Shown here piece after piece: positions 37,080-47,702 of a stretch of 64,000 nucleotides of DNA (its first letter is position 1; every line of letters begins with the position of its first letter). The DNA lies in the NCBI RefSeq assembly GCF_024679095.1, contig NC_066517.1, positions 21,172,540 to 21,236,539 on the forward strand. Reading direction: 5' to 3'. The notes under the pieces are model-generated. The model had not been told where the DNA came from. It saw only the letters and a program-made list of their open reading frames with translations, and did no database searches. Made by a program: the position numbers and the translations under genes. The stretch comes from Eriocheir sinensis. Taxonomy: Eukaryota; Arthropoda; Malacostraca; Decapoda; Varunidae.

Positions 37080-38135
37080 ATGTCTATATCACAGTGGAAA
37101 CAGGAAGAAGTGATAGGGTTAAATGCTAAGGAAACCAAAGAGTACATACTCACAGCGCAAGAGAAAGAGAGAAAAAGGCAAAGGGAGCAACACCAGCTAG
37201 AATTACGGAAACTGGAAGCTGAGAGAGAGCAAGAAAAGGAGGCCCATGCAGTTAAATTGGCCGAGTTAGCGGCGAATAATGGGAATGGTACCAACTCTCA
37301 GAATAATAAAGTTGTTTCCCAAAAGCTAAAGCTTAATCATTTCAAGGAAGGTGACAAGAATGAGATATTTATAGCGCGGTTTGAGGAAGCAGCTAATTTA
37401 ATGCAGTATGATGAGGTCACCAAGCGTGTGCAATTCATGAGTCTTTTTGAAGGTAAAGCTTTGGAGGTGATTCATAGATTGGATGAGGACTCTCGTGAGT
37501 ATAAGGATATGAAGGAGGCATTATTGGCAGCTTATGGAATGTCAGTTGATGATTTAAAGAAACAGTTTTCCTCTGCCTCCATAAATGACGATGAGACAGC
37601 AATTCAATTTGCTGCTCGCCTCAAGGGGTACTTAGAGCAATGGCTCAAGAAAGACGGTGCTGAGGAAACAGTTGAAGGTGTGAAGGACCTAATATTGCAT
37701 GCGCAGTACGTAAAATCCTGCCTTGATGAATTAGTCACGAGGCTCAAAATAGACAAGGTGAGGAAATTGGAAGTTATGAAGGAAATGGCTAATTCCTATT
37801 TTGAGGCCTACGGTAGGACGAAAAAGCCTGTAGTTAAAAGCAGTAACATGCAGAGTGATGCCTCTGGTAGAAAGATGGCTTCCGGCGTCGCCACCACAGG
37901 TGCGATTAGCCGCGCGTGGCCTTCAGCCAAAAATAACCAAAATTATGCACCTCGTCCGAAGACTGGAAGTTATGGGCCGCGATCGAATCAGGGGAACTAC
38001 TCTAAGTGGCACAAAAATGCTGCAGTAAGGCAGGAAGGTGTAACGCAGCATGGGAATTTTGGTAGGAAGCAGGGTTCGCCACCACATGTGCCTTCCGTGA
38101 ACGGCCAGTATCGCGATGAGGCGCAGAATCAATGA
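37080..38135 (+). CDS. gag: retrotransposon Gag with SCAN-like core
   Basis: 351 codons from ATG at 37080 (context aagATGt), chosen because the upstream in-frame codons lack ATG. Residues about 25-62 are a highly charged predicted coiled coil. Residues about 83-240 form the capsid-like domain (KLNHFKEGDKNEIFIARFEE, then FMSLFEGKALEVIHRL and YFEAYGRTKKP), resembling the SCAN-type capsid of Gmr1-like Ty3/gypsy elements. The basic Gly/Asn-rich tail has no CCHC zinc knuckle. The ORF is intact and ends at TGA (38133-38135), directly followed by CTA; the pol ORF continues in the same frame. Confidence 0.8.
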   Translation: MSISQWKQEEVIGLNAKETKEYILTAQEKERKRQREQHQLELRKLEAEREQEKEAHAVKLAELAANNGNGTNSQNNKVVSQKLKLNHFKEGDKNEIFIARFEEAANLMQYDEVTKRVQFMSLFEGKALEVIHRLDEDSREYKDMKEALLAAYGMSVDDLKKQFSSASINDDETAIQFAARLKGYLEQWLKKDGAEETVEGVKDLILHAQYVKSCLDELVTRLKIDKVRKLEVMKEMANSYFEAYGRTKKPVVKSSNMQSDASGRKMASGVATTGAISRAWPSAKNNQNYAPRPKTGSYGPRSNQGNYSKWHKNAAVRQEGVTQHGNFGRKQGSPPHVPSVNGQYRDEAQNQ

Positions 38136-39262
38136 CTATTGGCCGGAGCAGCCACAAATCAGTACGATGATCGATTGAACTTGAGTAAAGGTTGGGTAGG
38201 AGACCGAGAGGTTACGGTGATGAGAGATAGTGGTTCTACCATTTGTACACTGAGGCACAGCTTAGCTAGGAGCCATGAATTTACAGGCGAACGGAGAAAA
38301 ATATGGCTGTTGAATAGCGCGCCAGTGATAGCTCCTGAAGTCAAGATAAAAGTCAAGTCACCCTATTACACAGGCTGGATCATGGCGGTGACACTCGAAA
38401 CACTGCTCTATGATTTAGTGATTGGCAACATTTCCAGAGCTACTAACGGGGTGGGTAAAAATGCAGTGACTCAAACACCTAACGCGGTGTTGGATCCAGA
38501 GGATTTTTGGGAAAGTGAAAGGGTACAAGGAAAAGGTGACCCTCAGATTGGCGCAGCAGTAGTGACACGAGCCGCTGCTAAGCGTAAGAGTACTGTTAGG
38601 CCTCTCATGGTTACATCTCCTGGAGATCTAACTAACAGCGAGAACATAAGGAAGGAGGTGGAGAGTGACGCCACCCTGCAAGGCGTACGTAAACGTCTAC
38701 AGGAACACAGTGTCATTCAGCTGAACGACAACCGCGTCAGTTTTATCAAGCAGCGTGGCTTGATACATAGGCAGATTATCTCTCCCTCTGGTGAAAAGAA
38801 ATTGCAGTTAGTTGTGCCTGCGAGATACAGAGAGGCTGTTCTCAAGTTAGGTCATAGCACTGCTCTAGGCGGTCACATGACAAGAGCCAAGACACTCGCT
38901 CGCGTACAAGCACATTTTTACTGGCCAGGGACAGGCCAGGAGGTAGCTAGATTTGTGAGGTCGTGCGATGTATGTCAAAAGACTATAGATAGGGGTAGGG
39001 TAAAGCCAGCTCCCTTACAGCCACTGCCCATTATTGACTCTCCCTTTGAGACAGTAGCGGTAGATTTGGTGGGGCCAATAGAGCCCCGAGCCAGCGATGG
39101 CTCCCGGTATATTCTTACGCTTGTAGATTTTGCCACGCGTTGGGCAGAAGCAGTGCCGCTCAAGAATATTGTGACGCAAATTGTGGCTGAAGCTCTCATG
39201 ACCATATTTTGCCGAGTGGGTATACCCAAACAAATACTAATTGATCGAGGCTTACGTAAAGG
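38136..39262 (+). pseudogene. pol: retrotransposon Pol fragment: protease and integrase, truncated
   Basis: In frame with Gag after the TGA. Counting from 38139, residues 28-34 (VMRDSGS) are the aspartic protease active site and DLVIGNI at 92-98 is its second signature. After a linker (VVTRAAAKRK) comes the integrase zinc domain (H239, H246, C276, C279) and the catalytic core, with the first Asp in VAVDLVGP (D309) and the second in LIDRG (D369). No reverse transcriptase or RNase H lies between protease and integrase. The coding similarity stops just after the second Asp; the ORF runs on to 39362 in unrelated repeat sequence, so the catalytic Glu is absent and the copy cannot be functional. 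PR-IN order fits a Gmr1-like element (integrase before RT); an internal RT deletion is the alternative. Confidence 0.8.
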
Positions 39263-39385
39263 ATGTGTTGGTATCTCCAGGGGCAGTTTCAAAAGCCTCA
39301 GCCATAACCCATCAAAGCTCCTGCACCATGAATGTAAAAAGCACACAAAAGAACCCGACTAATTTCCTGTGTGGGCTTTAGAAAC
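39263..39385 (+). repeat. dispersed repeat that interrupts pol
   Basis: Contains caccatgaatgtaaaaagc followed by agaacccgactaattt. Related sequence occurs at about 30485-30545 and 40650-40722, so this is an interspersed family; its full length is unknown. Confidence 0.5.
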
Positions 39386-39650
39386 ATTTAATGTAAAAAA
39401 CCTAAAGCCTTGAGAATATGTCACTTGAGGCATAAAAATAGTGAGTCATCGGTGAAGAGACAGCGGCAGTTCACACCACCAGGTCAATCCTCAACAATCA
39501 GAAGACTTAGCTGATGATAAGGGGCTTTGAACTCCATCAGTTAGGAGTCCCAGTCAGGCCCAGTAATCCCCTAAAGGTCTAAGTCCACTCCAATGCCTAT
39601 TCACGACTGCTCGGGCTGGGGACGGTAAACTGAAGCAACCAATCGGCCTT

Positions 39651-39654
<4 letters not shown>

Positions 39655-39702
<48 letters not shown>
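39655..39702. repeat. (CT)n microsatellite
   Basis: About 24 CT units. Confidence 0.97.
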
Positions 39703-39704
<2 letters not shown>

Positions 39705-40054
39705 AATCCGTTTCTCCTGCTCTTCCTCTTGTTTTTCCTCTTCTTCTCTTCTCAACCCGGCTTCTCTTCCTCTTTCTATGCTTCTTTTCCTCTTCATTGA
39801 ACCATCAGAGAACATGACTATAATATATTTTCTGTTTGCTTATCATTTTCCTCTCCTACTGACTCCACCTCACTCACATCCAGCTCCTCCGTGAACCACC
39901 AGGGAATACGACTGAGTTTCATTATTTCCTTATTTCCTTTCATTTTCCCCTCTCTTCATTCCACCTCGCTTCATCCGGCTCTTCTCCTCCTTCTTCTGCT
40001 TCAAACTAATGCGAAAGAAGACGCATTTCAGTCGTTCCTTTTTTTTATTTTTAC

Positions 40055-40262
<208 letters not shown>

Positions 40263-40649
40263 GACACAAATCATGCAGACGAAGGAGGGAGCACCAGGGC
40301 TTAACTTTTCTCATTATCTTGTTGGCCAACGTTTTCTTTTTCATGAGCAGACCAAGGGATGAAAACGCGGCTCATTGTGGATACCCCGAGATAATGAGCC
40401 TGCACTGATCCCTCCGTTTTAGGTTAGCTTATAAACCAGGAAATGAGAAGTCGCTCCTAATGAAAGGCTTCCAATTAGGCTTTCTTTTACAGAGGGCAGC
40501 ACTTTACTTATTGGTCATCTTTGAGGCTAGCGATTTTGGGCCCTATTCTCAAACTTTCCGGGGTTCACACACCTACATAGTATAAGGCTTTCGAAGAGGT
40601 TGCAGGTACTTCCATGGACATTTTTTATAGGCTTCGGGATAGACTGACA

Positions 40650-40722
40650 AGAGTTCTACACCATGAACGTGAAAATAAATGCTCATGAGAAGCCGAATAA
40701 TCTCAGTTTTGGACTTTTAAAA
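40650..40722 (+). repeat. copy of the dispersed repeat seen at 39.3 kb
   Basis: Reads ctacaccatgaacgtgaaaa, then gagaagccgaataatctcag and ttttggac, matching 39318-39380 and 30485-30545. Confidence 0.4.
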
Positions 40723-40929
40723 TATTAGCTGTGAGCCGAAAGCGTCCTAACTTGACACCAGGACAAGTATACAGTGCTGCCCACTATCAGAAGCAGCTTG
40801 GAAAGTTCCCCAAAGTGAATATCCGGAGGTAATGAAACCTTAATAGTAGTTTTCTCTTTCCCATGCAGGACGAGAAACAAGGACGAACACGCAACTGTGA
40901 GTGTCCAGAGGTATATGAAGCTTAATGTG

Positions 40930-41045
40930 CATCTGAACCAACATTGCCACATTGTCGTACTCAGCCGCTTATATTCCCCGACTCCCTACCCCCAAACTGT
41001 CTTCTGGGCCCCAATAAAGAAACTCATTTATAGTTATAGTTAAGA
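40930..41045 (+). mobile_element. possible retroelement 3' end with AATAAA
   Basis: Ends ccccaataaagaaactcatt and then short A/T repeats. It resembles a processed 3' end rather than intergenic DNA; the parent element is not identified. Confidence 0.3.
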
Positions 41046-41125
41046 GTTAGATTCTGATGTCTCTTGGCAATAGTTAGGCGTCAGAAACCGGTAAATACTA
41101 TGCTCTGAGTACGAGTTTATCGGGT

Positions 41126-41461
41126 AGGCGGTGGCTGAAGTGGTAGCGTGCTGGGCCCACATTCACCGCGTGATGGACGACACGAGTTCGAATCCCCACG
41201 CTACCACCTCGGATTTTTCAGTCACCGCCGAGTGGCTTAAAACTACCCACATGCTGTCCTGAAGACCACCCATCAACCCGGACTCTAGAGGAAACCGTCC
41301 AAGAATCCGGGGGTACAGCATGAGCCAAGAGAAGATGGCGCCACTATAAACACTTGCCTGCGCCATGACAAGCTGGGGCCGAATACCATCCAGGCCCCTC
41401 AAGCAAGCCTACCGGCGCAATAGGCGGAGAGGTAATAAAAAAAAAAATAAAAAAAAAAAAT
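41126..41461 (+). mobile_element. tRNA-derived SINE, near full length
   Basis: The head holds pol III box A (TGGCTGAAGTGGTAGCG, 41136-41152) and box B (GAGTTCGAATCCC). The body includes cttaaaactacccacatgct and gatggcgccactataaacac, and the copy ends in an A-rich tail. The body matches 20807-21086, which defines the family. Confidence 0.85.
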
Positions 41462-41856
41462 GGCAATGGTTATCTGATCCCTTGACTACAGACGATTTTG
41501 GGGGTCAATTAGGATGATTAAAATCGATATACTCATACTCCTTGCGGTGGTATTGACGATAATGGTAATAATAATGATGACAGAGGTGATAATTAAATAA
41601 CGTGTAACTATCAATTTCAAAGTAGAGAATTCAATGAAAGGTATAATGCGTGATACTGAAATTAGAGGATGATAATGGTGATGATGGTAATGATTATATA
41701 AAGAATGCCACAATGGAGACATAAAAATCGCTATAATGAAAATAAATAAGCGCACAAGAATGATGATGACAGTAATGACAATGACTGTATGGATAAATTT
41801 AAAGGCACAATGATGATGATGATGATGATAATGATGTAAAATTAACTGTAGTGATA

Positions 41857-42087
41857 TTAACCCGGTAGCTGCGGGGATCATGTTTCTCAAAGGCCCCTCT
41901 AAGCGAATTAATGAGAAAAAAAATCATCGCTCACACAAACCATTTCATAATATATATCAACGCATTAGTAATCAGTTTATGCATCATCTATTTGGGGGGG
42001 TCTTTATCATGACAAAAAAAATAAAAATGGCCCGTCGCTGGTACATGGTAAAACCACAAATTTGGACCGTCGCTGCTACTGGGTTAA
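41857..42087 (-). mobile_element. TTAA-flanked MITE, copy 2 (inverted)
   Basis: TTAA at both ends, with CCCGGTAGCTGCG on the left and GCTGCTACTGGG on the right. In reverse it matches copy 1, including the duplicated left end. The palindromic MITE at 42091 is inserted at its right border. Confidence 0.85.
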
Positions 42088-42090
42088 AAG

Positions 42091-42445
42091 GGTAAACCTT
42101 AGGAAAAGCGGCTCCTAGCGAGTGCGCGTTTAGGGCACGGTGTGGTGGTAATTACAACATTTCTAGCACGTACGACGGGGTTTTGACAAGCGGACAGGCG
42201 TGTTTATGTCACTAGGGGTGTATTTTTCCGCGCGGGCTCTTCCCTTTCCTCACCCCGGAGCTCGTAGTCTCATCGCCCATCGACTTGGAAGAAATCGTGA
42301 GGCCAGCGTGGAAACATACACCCCTTGTGACATAAACACGCCTGTCCGCTTGTCAAAACCCCGTCGTACGTGCTAGAAACGTAATTACCACCACACCGTG
42401 CCCTAAACGCGCACCCGCTAGGAGCCGCTATTCCTAAGATTTACC
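42091..42445. mobile_element. palindromic MITE with about 135-bp arms
   Basis: GGTAAACCTTAGGAAAAGCG begins the left arm and the right arm ends CGCTATTCCTAAGATTTACC. The arms stay nearly identical through cacggtgtggtggtaatta, cgtacgacggggttttgaca and gacaggcgtgtttatgtcac, with a spacer of about 90 bp. Flanks gttaaaag (42083-42090) and attaaaag (42446-42453) look like an 8-bp target duplication with one change, as in hAT-type insertions. Confidence 0.85.
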
Positions 42446-42489
42446 ATTAAAAGTACTATGCTGCTATTGAAATGCCCGAATGTTTCTCT

Positions 42490-42640
42490 TTACAACACTC
42501 CCATACGATCATCGCGTGTAACGAAACACGAGAAATTAATCCAGACAAGGAAAGGTTTGCCGGCGCCAGGGATCGAACCCGCGACCAGCGTAACGGGAGA
42601 GCCACTCCTTTACCAGTCGGCCAAAGAGGTACCCCCCTGG
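42490..42640 (-). mobile_element. tRNA-derived SINE head
   Basis: The minus strand from about 42633 reads GGTACCTCTTTGGCCGACTG, GTAAAGGAGTGGCTCTCCCG and GCGGGTTCGATCCCTGGC: a complete tRNA-like region with boxes A and B. It lies between the palindromic MITE and the piggyBac-like remnant. Confidence 0.6.
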
Positions 42641-42692
42641 CTAAGTGGGTTATGGGAGGCTCGCCCATCAGGCAAGTCGTGTCACTACACTA

Positions 42693-43666
42693 TTAACCCG
42701 TACGGTACCGGGCGATTTAAATATTTTTGGCTTGCCCAGTACCGGCCAATTTTAGATTTTTTTTATCTTGAAAATGTTCCATGTGATGTGAAAGTGGAAA
42801 AAATAAGAAAAAAACATGTCATAGACCTACTTTTCGCAAAACTCCATAAATTGTTACCACGGTGTGGCTGGAAACGGCCCCTGTACATGATCGATGGTTT
42901 ATGGAGGATTTGACAAGTGATAGAGGCCAGGTAGCCCATTTTTGTTGCACACAGGTGTAGAATACTCCAGAGAGCACCATTTCATGGGGTATAAGTGTGG
43001 GATTTTCAGAATTTTCAGGACAGTAGAATCTCGTGTTACAAAGGCGGCTCAATATAGCCTTTATCCTCATATGGCACATAATCCTTGTCCGAGCCAGAGT
43101 CTGAGAGTCCTCCCACGTCTTCTTCAAATGAGGAAACCTCAAACTCACTGTCTATCGCCATATGGCAACAGGCATAATGGACTGCAGCGACATTGTTTAC
43201 ACTTGCTCTTGATCTTGATCTTGATGTCACAGGTGGCTTGTGATTCCTCCCCCAGCTTGAATAATACCACCCTTACCGTTGATGAGGTTTCAGGCCCTGC
43301 TCCGCCGCTGATGCAGCGCTCTACGAGGGCCGTCAACAATTTCAACGTTAGCCTCAATAATAGTCTTCGATGCACTTATTCTCAAACATTGTAGTGAGTG
43401 AGTGAGTGTCGTATTTTCTTTTACGAATAATATCACATATAACAACTAGTTCAGTGTTCATGTCCGCTATTTTCATTACTCACCAATGCCAATGCTGCAA
43501 ACGCACTCGCGCAGTGTTGCCATTGTCTACAGCAGTCTCTGTAGCAAAAATAAACCAGCTACATCGACTGTAACAGTGTTTAGCAAGCCCGACGTGTATA
43601 CGCGTCGCTAGTCCTGCAAGCAAAGTTGCTGACGCGTATACGCGTCCCTAGTACGGTACGGATTAA
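42693..43666 (-). mobile_element. piggyBac-like non-autonomous remnant
   Basis: TTAACCCGTACGGTACCGGG at the left and, in reverse complement, TTAATCCGTACCGTACTAGG at the right: matching terminal inverted repeats bounded by TTAA on both sides, 974 bp in total. Near the right end a subterminal repeat (acgcgtatacgcgtc and gtgtatacgcgtcgc) occurs twice. It holds the start of a transposase-like ORF and little else. Confidence 0.75.
43036..43161 (-). pseudogene. N-terminal stub of piggyBac-like transposase
   Basis: 41 codons from ATG at 43161: MAIDSEFEVSSFEEDVGGLS and DSGSDKDYVP, then a stop. An acidic, Ser/Asp-rich start with a D.DY(V/I)P motif is typical of piggyBac transposase N-termini. The catalytic domain is absent. 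Confidence 0.5.
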
Positions 43667-43682
43667 AGACTACAACAACCTA

Positions 43683-43850
43683 CCTACTTTCCTACTTTTA
43701 CTACTTTACAGCTACTTTTTACTACTCTACAGCTACTTTCTACTACTACTTTACAGCTATACTTTTTACTACTTTACAGCTACTCTTACTACTTTACAGC
43801 TACTTTTAATACTTTACAGCTACTTTTAATACTTTTCCACAATAAAACAA
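43683..43850. repeat. about 20-bp minisatellite next to the piggyBac-like remnant
   Basis: ctactttacagctacttttt recurs about eight times in variant form, starting 17 bp outside the right TTAA of the remnant. Confidence 0.8.
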
Positions 43851-44283
43851 CGAATCTACTTACCGGCATCAGTTAGTAGTGTTAGTGGGTCTCACAAACA
43901 ACCAACAAAGGTGTTAGTCAGGACACATACCACCGGTCAGCGCTACTTCACCTTTCCTAATCACAACATCCATGTACAGTCAGCAAAAAAAATATTGAAC
44001 ACCCACGCCATGTCAACAGATTTTGCTCACATGCTATTCAATCGACCCATGGGTATATGTACATAGATAGGTATAGCCAGCCCAACACCCTTTGAATTTG
44101 GCTTGGCACCTCGGAACCTATAAACTGGTTAAATACATGGAGTACACTTGCTACAGATCTATTAAGTAAAAGAATAGTTGAATGATTCTTTTTTTGTTCA
44201 TTCTTTAAATATTTGGGATGAAAGATGTCATAACGAGGCAAAACAGGCAGAAAATAGAGTAGAACGATGATTGTATGACTATG

Positions 44284-44720
44284 CTATGGATATTAACTCC
44301 CTCAGAAATTAACTCCCTCAGATATTAACTCATTCAGAAATTAACTCCCTCAGAATTAACTCCCTTAGATATTAACTCCCTCAGATATTAACTCCCTCAG
44401 AAATTAACTCCCTCAGAATTAACTCCCTCAGATATTAACTCATTCAGAAATTAACTCCCTCAGAATTAACTCCCTCAGATATTAACTCCCTCAGAAATTA
44501 ACTCCCTCAGAAATTAACTCCCTCAGATATTAACTCCCTCAGAAATTAACTCCCTCAGAAATTAACTCCCTCAGAAATTAACTCCCTCAGAAATCAACTC
44601 CCACAGAAGTCAACTCCCTCAGATATTAGCTCCCTCAGAAATCAACTCCCACAGAAGTCAACTCCCTCATATATTAACTCCCTCAGAAATCAACTTTCTT
44701 GAAAATAGACTTCCTCAGAA
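44284..44720. repeat. 15-17-bp minisatellite
   Basis: attaactccctcagaa / attaactccctcagat alternate about 25 times, degrading to aatcaactcccacagaagtc at the right end. Confidence 0.95.
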
Positions 44721-46193
44721 CTTAGCTCTCCACTGCAGTGCCAAAGAGGTAGGTAAACTTGCAACACTTTATTTCACTGCCAACCACCTCCAGTACCCTC
44801 TAAAATCTGTTTCAGCACCCTGGGTTAAGTAACGCTGACATGGGCGGACAAATAGACAGACAGATTAGTAAGGAGTTATACACAAAGGTCAAGACATATA
44901 TTCAAAGGGTCTTTATTTTCAGAGAGGAATAATATTAACAAAACCCACTACATCACTACGAGTCACTTGGGAATTAATATGATATAATAATAATATAAAT
45001 GCCAGTAACCATTCACCACGGGCTGTGAAGACGAGAGGGCGAGGAGCAGCCGACACACATCTTTGTTGTCGAAAAGAAAACGAAGCGTGGCGGGGCAGCC
45101 GACAACTCACGCACGGAAATGACACACAAAAACTGAACCCATTTTGGTATTATTTTTTATAGTTTTTACGCCTTCAGTCCCACACACACATACGTACATA
45201 CATTAACAAGAAAAATCTGACGAGAATCTTGAGAGGACAGCATTTCTACATTGTGGTGATGATACGAAGTCAGAGAAGTCGAACTGAAGAACGGTGTGTC
45301 TGGTTGGTTTATTTTTTGGTATTTCTTTCGTAGCCGCGGTGCCAGTGAGGGGGAAAGACACCTGGGCAAGCGGTGCAGGTGAGAGAACCCACCAGCAGAT
45401 AAGACGAAGAGGAAGCGGGATTATACGTACTTACACTCAAGGCTTAGTTAAGATTATTATTGGTAGAGTTGTTATTGTATTGTTGCTCTTGCTTAAGTAA
45501 TCTGAACATGCAAGTCTGTGATGCCCCCTTCATGTAGCTGACCGACAGACGCAGTGGAGTGTTTCATACAGGAGAGATTAGATAGATGGACAGATACAGA
45601 TAGATAGATTGAGATAGACAGGTAAATATTGAGAGAATAATATAGTTCATCAGGGAAATCTCACGAGAGCACACACACACTCGAAGCAGCAACCATTAAA
45701 ATCCACTTGTCTTTACTCCCACCTCAAGGACATGAAAATAAGAATATAATTGTTTACCCTTGCACTGCTGCCACGGAATAGCAATTGAAAAACACAAACC
45801 ATTAGGGAAAGAAGGACTTGGGGTTACATCTGGTCTTTCAGTTACTTAAAATTTTATTGGTCTGACCAGAGATTTGAAGTAGCGAGGGTCATTTGTTATA
45901 TTTATAGCCTGCCTTGTTCAGTGACCTTTTTATTTTTATCTGTTATTTTCCTGTCCCACACTCCCCTTCGCCTTGGCCTTGGCGTGTGTCTCCGGTGATT
46001 CAACTAAAAGCGGTGCTGACCCGACGCTGTGAGGTCTAGTATGATACTGAAAGGCACACAAGTTGTCAAAAATATCTGAGTGTGGTGCGGTGTGGTACAG
46101 TGTGTGTGCGTGTGTGTGTGTGTGTGATCAGTAAACTTATCTATCTACATATCTAGCAATCTATCTGTGTGTGTTTTGTTATGTTGTGTTGTG

Positions 46194-46228
<35 letters not shown>

Positions 46229-47354
46229 GAGGGCGGAGGCTAGGGACAAGACCGCCATCCTCCTCAACTTAAGCCATTTACCCACCAACTAGCCGGGGCG
46301 GGGCGTGGGGCGAGGACAGAGCGGGGCGAGACTTTGGAAAGGGGGCGAAAAGGTGCTACTACTCGTACACTTGCCGGGGAAGGAAGAAAGAGCGGGACGT
46401 GGTGTGGGGGTGAGCTGGTTACGTAGATAAGCAAGACAGTGTTGAGGCGAGTCTGAGAATATACGATCACCAAAGAAAAATAAACGATCTGACCGATACA
46501 GACGGATTATATATACTATTTATACGGAGCGAGAGGCGAAGGAGAAAAGCAGAGAGGTGCTGGGAAAGGCAGATTAAACAAGTAGGTAATGGTCTATGTT
46601 CATACCGCACACACGATGAAAAATGACATTATGTACAGCAAGATGAGTGGAATGACTCAAGAAGCTTTGAACTGAGATGTCACGAAAAAAAGTTCCTGAT
46701 AGAGTGTCTCGTGATATATTATGTATAGTAGCGTTAGTATTTATTTTTTAGTTTATACTTTACACACACACACATCTCTAGTGACCGACACACCACGTAT
46801 GCTGCAGTATAAGTATAGCTTAGTTAGGTGTTATGATGAAAATCCTAGAGCTTATAATTTTTTTAAAGACCAACGCTGATAGGCAAGAGAATCAAATACC
46901 CTTATACAAGTCTCTCACTACTTTATAAGGGCTCGAACACCTTGCTCTTTCAACGCCGCGTCTTATGGAGGTGGAAACAGCATGCCAACACGAAACAAGA
47001 CCTTGAGTACGTAACTTTATGGTGATCCGTTTTTTACGTTTTATATTCAGGAGCGTGGAGGAGAGGCGGAGAGGGATGGAGAGGGATGAGGATAAGGAAG
47101 GAGACGCGTTTGGGACATCCGTACGTATATATATAGAAGCGGACGAGCTGATGAGGCACAATCACTTGCACGTTTTCTTCGACAGTATATAGGAAGGAAG
47201 GCAAGGAGGGGTGACAATTACAAAAAAATGAACTCAGGGGAAGGGACATAGGGACGAGACAAGACCGGAGCGGCGGAAACTTAATCACGGCCTGTGTCCC
47301 AAGCGTGTTCCCGAGACGTGGGGGAGGAAACCGACTACTGGACTGGTGGTAGCA
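44720..47354. other. intergenic DNA, no gene seen
   Basis: Short open frames only, none with recognisable domains; two GT tracts near 46100-46225. 47703-48904 and 49056-51029 are similar AT-rich DNA. Confidence 0.5.
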
Positions 47355-47361
47355 GTAGTAA

Positions 47362-47412
<51 letters not shown>

Positions 47413-47512
47413 CAGTAGAAATAGTAGTAAAAATGAAAATTAGTGGTAGATTTATGCTTAAAGAGAAAAATAAATGTAGAAGAGAAGTAGTAGCAGTAGT
47501 AGAGTGGAAGTA

Positions 47513-47546
<34 letters not shown>

Positions 47547-47639
47547 AGTATAGTTAGTGAAGCTGTAGGCATAGGAGTGGTAGTACTAATGAATATAGAG
47601 TTGTGTAAGTACAGTTAGTAGAATGGGCATAGGAGATAA

Positions 47640-47700
<61 letters not shown>

Positions 47701-47702
47701 CC
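47355..47702. repeat. three (AGT)n tracts
   Basis: AGT runs at 47355-47413, 47515-47546 and 47638-47702. Confidence 0.96.

Noticed and set aside
41126..41215. Functional tRNA gene
   Set aside because: Box A and B are present but the cloverleaf is degenerate and the body and A-rich tail show a SINE. The same applies to the tRNA-like pieces at 16.1, 18.4, 34.7, 35.4 and 42.6 kb.
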